Origin: Engraulis encrasicolus | Taxonomy: Eukaryota > Chordata > Actinopteri > Clupeiformes > Engraulidae | Length of the DNA stretch: 64,000 nucleotides | Reading direction: 5' to 3' | NCBI RefSeq assembly: GCF_034702125.1 | Contig: NC_085868.1 | Span: forward strand, 44,383,405 to 44,447,404 | In this document: piece after piece, positions 37,413 to 47,690 of the stretch | How the letters are laid out: every line of letters begins with the position of its first letter | How positions within the stretch are numbered: position 1 is the stretch's first letter | Notes under the pieces: model-generated | Seen by the model: only the letters and a program-made list of their open reading frames with translations | What the model was told of the DNA's origin: nothing | Database searches by the model: none | Position numbers and translations under genes: made by a program

Positions 37413-37877
37413 CAGGTCGTCAAAACAAGTCTCACTCCTATATTCCTGCAAAGTCAAAAGCAGTGACTCCACAAGCGTCACTGCTGCCGCCAAGTCCAGA
37501 GAGGGAGACTGCAACATGTCAGAGAGAAATTTTGACTGGCCTAACACTTTATGAAATGTTGTTAAAACGCCAATGAATCCAACATCAAGTTGTGCTAATA
37601 TACCACGAGCATCGGTTGCCCGATCACCATCCTTTTCCTGTCCAATCTGTTGAAGAACACGAAAAACAGCAGGAAGTCTATCCAGCATATTGCGACAAGC
37701 TGTGTACCACCTGGTGTCACTTAACGAAGGCATTTCACGGGGCTGACCACCATACATCTCTCTTTGAACATCCTGCCATTTTGTATGCACGTAAGATCCT
37801 GACAAGAAATTGTGTAACTTCTGCATGAGTGAAAAAAAACAACCTGCCTCAGTCACTGATTTAGGCAGTGAGCCTTA
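37413..37877 (-). pseudogene. ZMYM1-like hAT gene A, middle part
   Basis: The minus-strand frame reads VTEAGCFFSLMQKLHNFLSGSYVHTKWQDVQREM...MPSLSDTRWYTACRNMLDRLPAVFRVL...DVGFIGVLTTFHKVLGQSKFLSDMLQSPSLDLAAAVTLVESLLLTLQEYRSETCFDDL. This is the hAT/ZMYM1 region with the conserved 'LSDTRW' (Trp) motif. The true end at the low-coordinate side is the LTR-containing gap, and the high-coordinate side stops at the MITE. There is a small deletion/frame change just before VTEAGC (between 'AHCLN' and 'SVTEAG'). Confidence 0.85.
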
Positions 37878-38406
37878 AGCCGGGCATACACTGTGCGATA
37901 TTTTCACACATGGGTCTTAAGCTTCTGCTCACACTGCACGATGGAATTTCACTGTTTAAAAGTTCACAACTCATGACTCACGTCCTCACACTACACGAGC
38001 CGACAGTCGGATGCGAGCGAAATGCTTCCACAGTACGACGCGACAGGCATGTTTCCCCTTTCTGCAGAGGAGGGAACATGCGCACCTGAGGTGGAGATGA
38101 GGTCGCGCTCAACACCGAATCGCACGGCCCTATTAATTTGTGCATGTGAAGTGTCAAATCGGGTCGTAGCACTGTTTTAACTGTGCGATTTACGCACGAG
38201 CCACGACCAGAATTTCAAACCGTTTTGATTTTCTTGCGACCCTGCAATTGCACGATCGTGAGGCGAAATCGCTTGTCGTTACCCCATGTACACTGCACGA
38301 TGCGAGACTCACGATTGACCTGCGATTGAGCAGGAAATCGGCCCGACTCTCAAAAAGTCGTGCGAGTGCCAAATCGGGGCAAAAGTCGCACAGTGTAAGC
38401 CCAGCT
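37878..38406 (+). mobile_element. Harbinger-like MITE copy 2, in gene A
   Basis: 529 bp with TTA on both sides (37875-37877 and 38407-38409). The ends are AGCCGGGCATACACTGTGCGA and the inverse of AGCTGGGCTTACACTGTGCGA. It is uninterrupted, so it serves as the reference for copy 1. It splits gene A between '...AFYVHCKA' and the 'HCLN...' continuation. Confidence 0.92.
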
Positions 38407-38648
38407 TTACAATGCACATAAAATGCATATTTTGCCACTTCTTGGATTCGAGTGCAAACACCAGAGTGCTTTCCACTCATGACAGCGGCTCCATCGTAGC
38501 CCTGGCCGACTAGGTTGTTGCGATATTCCAGCCCATGCTTTTCAAAGCATTTTATGATTAAGCTACTTAGTCCTGCAGCATCAAGTTGATCAGCCTTTAC
38601 AAAATCAAGGAAACTCTCATGAATGGCACCATTATAGAAATACCTTAC
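38407..38648 (-). pseudogene. ZMYM1-like hAT gene A, DUF4371-type segment
   Basis: The minus strand reads VVRYFYNGAIHESFLDFVKADQLDAAGLSSLIIKCFEKHGLEYRNNLVGQGYDGAAVMSGKHSGVCTRIQEVAKYAFYVHCKA. It contains the conserved 'GQGYDGAAVMSG' and 'VHC' motifs of the DUF4371/ZMYM1-like family, where the Asp is one of the RNase-H-fold acidic residues. The reading frame then enters the MITE. On the other side it is cut at the BED-hAT target duplication (38649-38656) and continues at 47073. Confidence 0.85.
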
Positions 38649-38918
38649 AACAAAAGTAGGGCTGTCATTTTAACGCGTTAATTAGATTAATTAATTACAA
38701 GGTGCATTAACGCGCTGTAAAAATTAATGGCATTAATTATTTATGGGTAGACATACGTTCTAAGCCACACCAAAAGCGCATGGCGTGGCAACTGAATTCA
38801 CTCACTCACGCGCATTTGAAGTTTGACCCATCGAATGACCCGTAGCCTAGGCAACTTGTGTCACGTGACCACAGCTACATTAGACGCGACCTTTCGACGT
38901 AAACAGAAGACAGCTGAC

Positions 38919-41130
38919 ATGGATTCCCACAAGCTCCTCGATGCGGGTCGGTCTGGCCTCGGGCCTTTAAACGGCAAGTTTATTTTTAAAAAGAATGTCG
39001 ATGGAACTGATATGAACAGTGTTGTAATTTGTACGCTTTGTAAAAAAGAATTCGCCTTTCACCGCAGTTGTTCGAGCCTGACCTACCACCTGAACGCGAA
39101 ACATGTCCTAGCCGTTAGCTCGAGCCCATTACGACAAACTACACTTACTTACTGCGCCAAACAAATCAGTAAAACAACCCGAGACAAAATGGTGACTTCA
39201 ATCGCCAGGTGGGTTGCTGTGGATTGACTGTCAATTTTGGAGGATAAAGGACTTCAGGAGGCGTTTCAGGTAGCCTTGTCTAACCAGCAGTTCCAGCTAC
39301 CTTCCAGAGGAACCGTTTTGAAAAAGATCCATAACCTTTACGATATGGAAAGAAATGCGAAGGAGAAATTGTTAGCGGAGACGTCTCATGTCGCCTTAAC
39401 AGGTGATCACTGGACCTCTGTCGGCAATCACAATTACTTGGGAGTCACAGCCCATTTTATAAACTCGGATTGGGAACTGAAATCATTCGCTTTAACGGTC
39501 TCAAAAACAGTGAGTCGCCATTATGCCGATGCGTGCGCTGAGCAGTTTCTTGCACTTGCCAAACAATGGAACATCGAAGGCAAAGTGACAACACTGGGAA
39601 CGGACAGTGTGAGGAACATGGTCGCAGCAGCACATCAGCTGCCTTTCCAACACATGCCGTGTGTTGCGCATATGCTGCAGAGAGCCATCACAGTCTCCCT
39701 TGAGAACAGCGGCTTTGACACAGTCCTGAGTAAGTGTTGCAAAATTGTAGGACACTTCAAACATAGCCCTGCCGGTACAGATGAACTACACCAGCAGCAG
39801 GCTGCCCTCGGACAAGCCACAGAGCCCCTGGTTGAAGACATACCCACAAGGTGAGACTGTTGTTTACTACCTAGGCAATGGGTTCTGAATTGTTTTCTTT
39901 CCCTCTCTGTCGTGTGTGTGTTTTCAAAGTAATGATCTGTACAAGTTGCGTCACCAAAAATATGTATACATTCAGGGGTGATAGACATCATAGCCTTTCT
40001 AAAGATGTAGACATGTACTATGTCTGTGACAGGTGATGCATAGAGTAGTCTGACAGCCCTCAAATACATGGTTTTTTTTTGTTGTTATTGAAAGATGGAA
40101 TTCAACACTTGCCATGATTTCACGGTACCTGCGAAACCACAAGGCTGTGAATGCCACATTGGACCGACAGAAACACAGCCTGACCACACTGACTGACCAC
40201 GAGTGTGACAAGTTACGGCATTTGGAGGTCGTTCTTGAACCCTGCAAGTATGTCCCTTTTTCTTGCACATACACCCACACTGTTGGTTTCTTGTTTATAT
40301 ACTTCACTTTTCTGTTTACTTATCTTTATGTGAGCTGTGTAGCCCTAAGCATCCTCTGTCTTCCCATCCTTGTTCTTGTATTTTGTGTCAATTAACATTG
40401 GCCCTAATTATATGTTCTCTTTTTTGTGCCACTGTAGGTATGTGACATGTTTCTTGCTCTGTGGTGCTCCCTGCACTCTGCCATCTCAACCGTGTAATGG
40501 ACCTTACCGATGACGATCCGGGCTACATGGTTAAGTTCAAAGCCACTTTTTCCAAGGAGCTGGATAAACGCAAGGCTACCATGAACAACAGATGGCTGAA
40601 GATGGCTACAGCTCTTGATCCACGATTCAAGGCGCTGAAGAGCATCAACAAAATTAGAGAGCCGAGCGAGGTATGTGTATGTCTAAGAATAGAATGAATA
40701 CAATGATTTGTAATTTTAACTACTCGTGGCATATACAATTTACTCTGCCTATACACATTCACAATTGGATAGAAAGCAAATTACTAAATACAAATTAATT
40801 TTAAGGTGTGGACCTGGATTGAGGCGATGCTGCGGGTATTAGAAGTTGTTCCTCCACCCACAGAATAGCCAGCAGCAAAGAAACCGAAGAAGAGCCTGCT
40901 CCTGCTGAGTCCAGAGTCTGACCGCTCATGCAGGAGGGCCGCTCATGCAGGAGCGTATTGCCAGCTGTCCTCGCTTGCACAGAGATTCTTGGCTAGTCCC
41001 GCAACATCGGTGCCATGCGAGCGACTCTTTTCCCTCACAGGCAACATAATCCAAAAAAAGGGCAGCCTTACACTCGGACAAGGTCAACAAACTTGTTTGT
41101 CTCAGTAGTTGGCTGAAGGAAATGTAATAC
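38919..41130 (+). pseudogene. BED-finger hAT transposase, decayed
   Basis: Exon 1 (38919-39850) starts MDSHKLLDAG and carries a BED finger (C-x2-C at 'CTLC', H-x4-H at 'HLNAKH'). It then has the hAT catalytic blocks 'LTGDHWTSVGNHNYLGVTAHF' and 'TLGTDSVRNMVAA', followed by 'CVAHMLQRAI', ending at a GTGAGA donor. Exon 2 (40095-40247) reads RWNSTLAMISRYLRNHKAV, with 'GTATGT' next. Exon 3 is about 40438-40670 and exon 4 begins 40806 (VWTWIEAMLRVLE). The end carries the dimerisation core 'LASPATSVPCERLFSLTGNIIQKK'. Defects: an in-frame TGA at 39225-39227, a frame loss near 40449 and a TAG near 40866. The ancestral enzyme would be about 650 residues, DNA-binding and strand-cleaving; this copy is dead. 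Confidence 0.88.
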
Positions 41131-41198
41131 TATCCCAATGTTTTATTCTATTTTACTCTTTTTTAAAGTTTTTTTAAATTTTCTTTTTTATTTCTATT

Positions 41199-41425
41199 GG
41201 CTTTCTATTTTTGGTAGTGTGTAACCTGAAACTAACAACCCTGTGTGTTTTGCTGTGTTTTTAAATTGTCTTGTGTGTAAATTCACTCATTCGTGTGCCT
41301 TGATTGCACTTTGGCTTTCTATTTTCTGTTGTGTGGAACCTGAAACTAACAACCCTGTGTGTTTTGCTGTGTTTTTGTTTATTTTCTTGTGTGTAAATTC
41401 ACTCATTCGTGGCCCTGTGAGCCTC
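41199..41425. repeat. Tandem duplication, 114-bp unit, in hAT 3' region
   Basis: 'cctgaaactaacaaccctg' recurs at 41225 and 41339, with 'ttcactcattcgtg' after each copy. Confidence 0.9.
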
Positions 41426-42333
41426 GGCCTGGACCTCAGGTGTTCTCAAACGCGCTAATGTGAAGTGCTCCCCCTGGTGACTAAACTTAAAATTACACTA
41501 AAACCTATAGGTGAATATAAAGGGCTCCAACACAAGTGAAAGTTCGATGTATTATGTAAATACTATTTGCATCCAAATAAAACTATGCTGTGATGAAAAA
41601 AAAATATGTTATTTTGTCCACTTTTGGACCCTTAAAAATTGGGATGCACATATGGAAACTGTTGTAATCACTACACAGTTTGGATGTCACTAATACCCTC
41701 GTATTAAAGTAAGTCTGCAGTACATGTTTTGTTTCGCGTCATGAAAAGAACATACGAGTAACGCCTGTGATACATGCATCCGTTTCTTCCTCGCTGTCAA
41801 TCCACCCGCCCGCCTCGCTAGGTGTTCGTTGCCATCGCAACCGAGTTTTGTTTACGACAAAGGACCACGGGGACGTGGCGAAATAGGAAATAGTGAAAAG
41901 GGTTGAATACAGATCTTGAACAGTGATTATGTAGGCTACTCTAATTATATATGTATATACATCTACATCAAGGCTGTACATTAAGACAAATGCAGGTGAA
42001 AATGCTGTTTGGCTGGAAGAAAATAAAATGTACTATTTTGGCTGGTGATTACAAAAAAAGGAAAAATCTTAAGAGCCCTGGTAGGCCTATTACACTGTTG
42101 GGGTGATCACTGCTCATTAGGCCCTATGGTGTTGAACTTGACGTAACTTATTGACCAATGGTTTCGCTACAGTTATGTTTTGACCAATAAAACCATCTCC
42201 CGCATTTTCTCCGTTCAAGACATGCATAATATTATCTTTTCCACCAATCTCGTAGTTTCCCACCTTTTGGCATTCTATAGATAGCGTTCCAAAACTACAA
42301 TATTTTTCATTGTGCATCGCGTACTTAGCTACC

Positions 42334-42676
42334 ATGGAGGACTTCGATTTCGAGAGTCTGATCATCATTTATTTTTTGCTGCAACTGGGAGGCAGACAGA
42401 GGCGCTTTTGGGTGCATACCATCCGCGAGACTCGGACGGAGTTCAGCGAGTTTCATCGGCTGTTTCAGGAGCTGCGTCAGGATCCTCCTCTCTTCCAGCA
42501 GACCTGTCGGCTGACGGTCGACGAGTTTGACACCCTGCTGGCAAGGATCGGGCTGTCTATCACCCGCCGGTGGGTGTGCAGGGAGCCCATCGGACCAGAG
42601 GAGAGGCTCGCCATATGCCTTCGCTACCTCGTGACCGGAGATTCCTTCACGACCATCTCGCTGAGCTACTGTGTAG
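42334..42676 (+). pseudogene. Harbinger (HARBI1-like) transposase, N-terminal part
   Basis: The frame from ATG 42334 (MEDFDFESLIIIYFLLQLG...) contains the Harbinger helix-turn-helix region: 'TVDEFDTLLARIGLSITRR...IGPEERLAICLRYLVTGDSFTTISLSY'. It stops being transposase at 42677, where the hAT MITE begins; the remaining residues before the next stop come from the MITE. After removal of the MITE and one 8-bp target copy, sequence resumes at 44025. Confidence 0.9.
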
Positions 42677-44016
42677 CAGGGCTTAACACTAACACCCGCC
42701 AGCTAGCCAAATGCGGGTGAATATCGGCGTTGGCTAGTAGATACCGAAGGTTCACTAGCCATTCTGGCGGGTCCGTTACTATTCTGAATGATGAGGCACC
42801 GCATTTTGTAGTTTTTTTCCTCGGACCGTCTTTGCTACAAAAGCAATACAATGCGATTTCGCGAGCCTACACTACCCATGAAGCACCTGTGTCACGTGTC
42901 ACCTGTGTCTCACGCACACCAAGAATCTGACAGCTCTAGTCTTTCTTGTGAAGAGTATTGGCAGCGAGCCGGCACATCATTGTGCGTTTGGAAATGTTAC
43001 TTAAGACCTTCACGTGTAAATAAAGTAGCGAAGTTCATCTCAACTGACTTGTTTTGCGATCTGTCATTAGTAGGCTACAATAGGCTACTTAGTAGGCCTA
43101 ATAGTGGACATTAAAATGACCAAGGCGAGAGGAAAACACGTCATGTGAAAGTCTCGAGACTAATTAGCGCAGTGTTAAGACAAGGACACATGCGGCATTA
43201 ATACTGTTCGGTTTAAATTATTTTCTGATTTGCCTGTATGTCTTCATACCTTAATATTCCTCCACGTTTCTTGTGCTGTTCTTCCCGCTGTCAAACGGCG
43301 TAAACAACGCGCAGTAGTAGCCTAGCCTTCCAGACTGCACAAAAGCCTGTGTCCCTTCGCAGGTGCCCCTCTGTTTGTATTTTAAACAACTCAATATTAA
43401 ACGCAATGAAAGGAAGTCGTAGCCCCTTCTGTAGTTACTGCATAGTGGATACTTTTATAAGCAAATATTCCAGAAGAGGTGTTATTCCACATCCATGACT
43501 GAGGGCAGGCGAACTTGGCAATTACTTTGTGCTATCTAGCCTACTTTGCGCATCAATTTGGACGGCGACCTCCACAGATAGCCTAGGCCTATGTGATATG
43601 AAGAAAGTGCCCTTCAGATCAAAGACGAAAATATTTTGCTTTGATATGTGTATGTGTAGCTTACATTTGTGTCCTTCCACAACACCGTGCTTGGTGTTTC
43701 TGCATGGTCTATACCATTCCTCAGATCAGTAAATCTTTTCTTTCCATAGCATGCATGCATGGGCCAGTTAATAGGTCTAACAATTCTAATTATTAGGCCC
43801 TATATTATATTATATTATATTATATTATATTATATTATATTATATTATATTATATTATGTTGTGTTATAAGCCTACATTACATTATTACAGCCTATTATA
43901 TAATTCATTAAAGCGGTTAAGAAAATTATGGCTAGTGAAAAGGCCCAATGGCTAGTGAGTCAGGAAAACCACTAGCCAAAATGGCTGGTAAGCGAAAAAG
44001 TTAGTGTCAAGCACTG
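42677..44016. mobile_element. hAT-type MITE splitting the Harbinger transposase
   Basis: 1340 bp with ends CAGGGCTTAACACTAAC and CAGTGCTTGACACTAAC (inverted). Target copies CTGTGTAG (42669-42676) and GTGTGTAG (44017-44024) match at 7 of 8 positions. The inner ends share 'gctagcca' and 'ggctagtg' motifs. It has no transposase and contains a TATTA pentamer array at 43800-43858. Confidence 0.9.
43800..43860. repeat. TATAT/TATTA pentanucleotide microsatellite
   Basis: About eleven 5-bp units, nearly pure. Confidence 0.95.
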
Positions 44017-44024
44017 GTGTGTAG

Positions 44025-44873
44025 GTGCGTGTACGGTGGGCATCATCGTGGAGCAGGTGGGGGACAATTTGGGAGTGTCTGTAGGACGACTACATGCCTG
44101 TGCCAACCAAACAGGATTGGGAATGCATCGCCCAGGGTTTCTTTGAGCGGTGGAACTTCCCGAACTGTTTAGGTGCTATTGATGGCAAGCATGTAATCGT
44201 GCAGGCCCCTCCAAATTCCGGCTCCCTTTTTCACAACTACCACAGTAGTTACTCCCTGGTCCTGCTAGCGGTCGTGGATTCGCAGTACAGGTTCCGCATG
44301 ATTGACGTGGGCAGCTACGGATGCAATACCGATGGAGGAACCCTGGCCAACTCAGAGTTTGGACAGCGACTGAAAGATGGAGGCCTGGACCTCCCTCCGG
44401 ACAGCACCATCGCGGGAGCAGAGGGCTATGGTCTCCTACCGTATGCATTTGTGGGGGACGAAGCCTTCCCCCTGCGCCGTAACCTGTTGCGCCCTTTCCC
44501 CGGTAAGCGCCTGGAGCCACAGAAGCGCATTTTTAATTATCGTCTCAGCCGTGCTAGGCTGACGATAGAATACGCATTCGGTATTTTGGCCAGTCAGTGG
44601 TGAATGTACCGTCGGGCGCTGACCATTGAAACGGAGAGGGCAGAGTGGTGTGTGAGGGCCACCTGCATCCTGCGCAACTTCATGCAGATGGATGGAAGGA
44701 GGAGATGTCGGGTTGGTCCAGTGCACGATGACGATGACGGCGCGGTGGACGCGCTTGTTGATGCGCCACGGACAGGTTCCAACAACGCAACGCGAATGGC
44801 CATCCACAGCAGGGAACAGTACATGATGTACTTCAACAACGAGGGTGCTGTGCCGTGGCAGAACAACGTTTGA
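44025..44873 (+). pseudogene. Harbinger transposase, catalytic and C-terminal part
   Basis: The longest piece (44094-44603, 169 residues) holds the whole DDE-type nuclease core of HARBI1-like transposases: 'WNFPNCLGAIDGKHV' (Asp30 of this piece), 'NYHSSYSLVLLAVVDSQYRFRMIDVGSYG', 'FVGDEAFPLRRNLLRPFPG' (Asp122) and 'RIFNYRLSRARLTIEYAFGILASQW' (Glu159). Three candidate acidic residues are therefore kept. A TGA at 44601-44603 interrupts the frame, which continues without shift to 44873 (MYRRALTIETERAEWCVRATCILRNFMQ...). TGA where Arg is usual fits a CGA-to-TGA CpG decay. Upstream, a one-base frame change near 44065 and a TAG at 44082-44084 separate it from the N-terminal half. The enzyme is lost but only lightly damaged. 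Confidence 0.92.
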
Positions 44874-45424
44874 ATAGGCCTACCAAAGGCTCTTTTCAGA
44901 GCCACCCATAGTATCATTGAAAAGCAACCAATTCATGTTAATGCAAAGCATTCCCAGACTAAACATACAATGAGTGTGCTTGAGCTGTATGCCAAAGTTT
45001 TCTGATATGGTTTTATGGTATTATACCAATGGCATTTATAGAGCACACCATATTATCAGTATGATGTTTTATAGTAAGTGTTACAGCAAAGTAGGTATTG
45101 TATGGCATTAATAAATAACCAAATGTATTGAAAAGTAATTAATTGTTAAGACTGACCTTCAGTAGCTGAAGTTAACTAAAAGTAATTTCAAAAGACTTAA
45201 ATTAACTTCATAGACACAGAAATTCAAAGAATTCAAAATTTTATTATTAAACACACACACATACAGTGGCCAGTGGTTTGGGCTTTTTTCATTTCATTTC
45301 ATCATACACACATACACCCTCACTCACTCACATTCACGCCCAGCCTCCAGGACTTTTGAATAAAATTCCAACTTCAGCTCCTCTCCTGCGTTGAGTCAGC
45401 CTATGAAGAGCAGGTAGCAGCCTT
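44874..45424. other. Non-coding space between the two Harbinger genes
   Basis: AT-rich 3' flank shared by the convergent genes; a short CA run lies near 45250. No other feature seen. Confidence 0.6.
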
Positions 45425-46720
45425 TTAAAGAAGAGCATGTCCCCATCCTCTTCCGGGGGGTGCAGGTTGAGCAACTTGGCGGCGCTCCAGAATTTCGAGC
45501 AGACGCTCATTTACTGTTTGCTGCCGCGGCCTCCTCCTGCCTGGGACAGGCCTGTCCATATTAGCTGGAGGCCTGCTGGTTGGGGTGAGAGGATTGACAG
45601 TGGAGGCAGGTGGGGATGAGGATGAGATGGTGGCTGCAGAAGTGGAGGGAGAGGAGTTGGTGCATGTTGACATGGGGGCAGAGGTGGTGAAAGAGGAGAT
45701 GGCAGGTGTGGCGGCAGAGGAGATGGTAGTGTTGATGGCAGATGTGGTGGCAGAGGGGGTGGCAGTGGAGATGGCAGAGGAGATAGTAGTGTTGATGGCA
45801 GGTGTGGCGGCAGAGGAGATGGTAGTGGAGATGGCAGATGTGGTGGCAGTGGAGATTGCAGAGGGGGTGGCAGAGGAGAAGGCTGGAGCCATTGAGGTAG
45901 TAGAAATGGAGCTTCGGGGGTAATTGGAAACGGTGTCCCTGAACTCCATGAATGGAGTAAGGAACTCCATGCAGCCCATGAATTTCCAGCGGGTATGAGG
46001 GACTGCCGGCGCACCACTCCTCTGCAGAGCTCTCTTCCGGTTTTTTTCTTTGCGGAACTGGTCCCTCAGCCCCTTCCATTTTCTCCTGCATTCTTCCTCT
46101 AAATCACAAAGAAAACAAACACAAGTAAATTTTGAAACACATAGTAATAGATAGTCACTAACATAATATAATTCCAGAAAGGTATACACATTTTTAAGCA
46201 CTCACTGTTGTACATACATCTACATAATAGTATTGCTGTAAAGTATATTGCTGTAAAGTATAAGCAGTCTGTGATGCTTGTTTGGGGTCATTACATTATT
46301 GAAATGAACACACACAATCGCTTCATCTCCCCATGTACTCAGGAATAGCCCATGACAGAAATGCATTGATTTTTAAATGTAGAGCACTTTTGAACATGCA
46401 TGCACATACTTACTAGCCTACATACAATTTATTTATACACAGTTAAATTACACAACTGATAATTGTATTATCATCTGTGCCATTAAAATACACTGTTATT
46501 CCCGATCACACTAGCATAGCTTAGTTAATGTGATCGTCAATCATACAATCATATCTGTGTAATTACACATTGTAAGTAGATGAAACTCACCAGGAATACC
46601 AACAATGCTGGCCACCTTATCCCAGGCTGCAGCCTTTTTTATTGCATCCCTGTACACGTACAGGGATTTATCGAACAACACCGGGTTGTTCGACACCGCT
46701 GTTATCAGGACTTCCTCCAT
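45425..46720 (-). CDS. Harbinger accessory MADF/Myb-like protein, two exons, apparently intact
   Basis: Exon 1 is 46720-46591 (MEEVLITAVSNNPVLFDKSLYVYRDAIKKAAAWDKVASIVGIP), followed by a GTGAGT donor at 46590. Exon 2 is 46098-45425 after a 'tttag' acceptor and joins in frame as '...IPEECRRKWKGLRDQFRKEKNRKR'. The product is about 267 residues. Residues about 1-100 form a MADF/Myb-SANT-like domain; in this transposon family the second protein binds transposase and carries it to the nucleus and the element ends (established for Harbinger elements). Residues about 110-215 are a low-complexity Ser/Thr/Ala/Ile tract built from repeated 'SAIST/TTISSAATPA' units encoded by a minisatellite, and the C-terminus has 'GRRRPRQQTVNERLLEILERR'. 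No stop or frameshift was seen. The gene converges on the broken transposase. Confidence 0.85.
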
Positions 46721-47072
46721 TTTAATTTTTCATATCTTGCGGTTGACTCATCCATGTAGTGCGTATGACGCGCCTGACGTCATGACGTTAAACGAATGCC
46801 ATTGGTTAACGCTTCGCGGTGCCGCTACATTTTTCAGCCAAGCTCAACTTTCTCGCCTCGCTCGCCCACCGCCCGCCATCCTCGCTTCCCTACGTCACCA
46901 CCTCTCGCCTCGCTGCCGCGTCCCAACGGAAAATAATGGAACGACACGCTTCTACCGCTTTGGAAGCGCCCATGTAAATTGGGCGTAAGTGCGATTAATT
47001 AGATTAATTAATTACAAATTCTGTAATTAATTAGATTAATTTTTTTAATCTACTGACAGCCCTAAACAAAAG

Positions 47073-47470
47073 ACATCTGTTCTTTTTTTTGGAGGTCTTT
47101 AGTTTCGTCCGCAATTACACTGAACACCTCACTTTCCTTTACTTCATTGATTATCTCCTCCTGAACCATCTCGGCAAGGGTTTCCAGGATTTGATTTTGT
47201 ATATTTTTGCTGGTGTATTTTGCATTGCCATGGGCTTTCATGCGCTTTTCAATCACTGGGTTGTGTTTTGCAATGGTATTTAGGATGGCTAGGAAGTTGC
47301 CTTGATTGTCTGAGCCTTCAGACTCCCTGTGGCCACGCTGAGACATATTTTGAACGGCCGTAAGGAGCAGTACCTCAGCAATGGCTTTAATGGTTTTTGT
47401 GCAACTTTACAAGTTGTGTCATCTTGACGAGAAGAACCAAACTCAGCTCTGCCATGTAAGAAGTCACATG
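47073..47470 (-). pseudogene. ZMYM1-like hAT gene A, N-terminal surviving part
   Basis: The minus-strand frame reads SQRGHRESEGSDNQGNFLAILNTIAKHNPVIEKRMKAHGNAKYTSKNIQNQILETLAEMVQEEIINEVKESEVFSVIADETKDLQKKEQMSF, the N-terminal half of the DUF4371/ZMYM1-like domain, with 'VIADETKD' as the first catalytic-type Asp block. Its end meets the AACAAAAG target copy and continues as VVRYFYNGAI at 38648. Upstream (47350-47460) the family sequence continues after a frame change in an A-rich run near 47385 ('TIKAIAEVLLLTAVQNM'). The TTF zinc finger that should precede it is missing; a tRNA-like SINE begins at about 47488. Confidence 0.82.
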
Positions 47471-47487
47471 GCTGGCGCAATGGTTAA

Positions 47488-47560
47488 ACTGTCCGACCTG
47501 AATTCTCATGATCATTGGTTCAAATCCTCGTGGTAGCAGTGTGATGATCAATTAAAAATG
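47488..47560 (+). mobile_element. tRNA-like SINE head
   Basis: 'ggctggcgcaatggttaaac' (A box) and 'ttggttcaaatcctcg' (B box) at tRNA spacing. The acceptor arms do not pair, so a working tRNA is unlikely. Confidence 0.45.
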
Positions 47561-47613
47561 TTAATTTCGCAGGGTAGCCTTCTGTCAAACCTGACCAAAT
47601 AAACAATGCAATT

Positions 47614-47690
47614 ATCTGTGAGCCTGGCCTAGTGGTGAAGGCGGCAGAATGCTACCTTTATCATTGTGAGTTCGAATAGGCCTAGTGGAT
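47614..47690 (+). mobile_element. tRNA-like SINE head
   Basis: 'gcctggcctagtggtgaagg' (A box) and 'gtgagttcgaatagg' (B box). Poor stem pairing again. Confidence 0.45.

Larger units (their letters stand above)
41762..46985 (+). mobile_element. PIF/Harbinger transposon with two genes, interrupted by a hAT MITE
   Basis: TAA target duplication at 41759-41761 and 46986-46988. Short imperfect inverted ends are CGCCTGTGATACATG and CGCCCAATTTACATG. The element contains a HARBI1-type transposase gene (plus strand) and a convergent MADF/Myb-like gene (minus strand), the standard two-gene Harbinger layout. About 3.9 kb remain without the 1340-bp hAT MITE. It lies in the 3' half of the BED-hAT, so it is younger than that insertion. 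Confidence 0.9.
38657..47064 (+). mobile_element. Autonomous-type BED-finger hAT transposon, interrupted by Harbinger
   Basis: A perfect 8-bp target duplication AACAAAAG occurs at 38649-38656 and 47065-47072. The inverted ends are TAGGGCTGTCA plus 'gattaattagattaatt'-rich subterminal regions on both sides. Once the Harbinger element (41762-46985 plus 3 bp) is removed, about 3.2 kb remain, a normal size for this hAT group. It sits inside gene A of the opposite strand. Confidence 0.95.

Noticed and set aside
45511..46091. Pro/Ser/His-rich minus-strand frames
   Set aside because: They are other-frame readings of the MADF gene's minisatellite.
46605..46988. Plus-strand 127-residue frame
   Set aside because: It is the antisense of exon 1 of the MADF gene plus the Harbinger end.
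47488..47690. Possible tRNA gene pair
   Set aside because: Same reason: promoter-box words without a cloverleaf.
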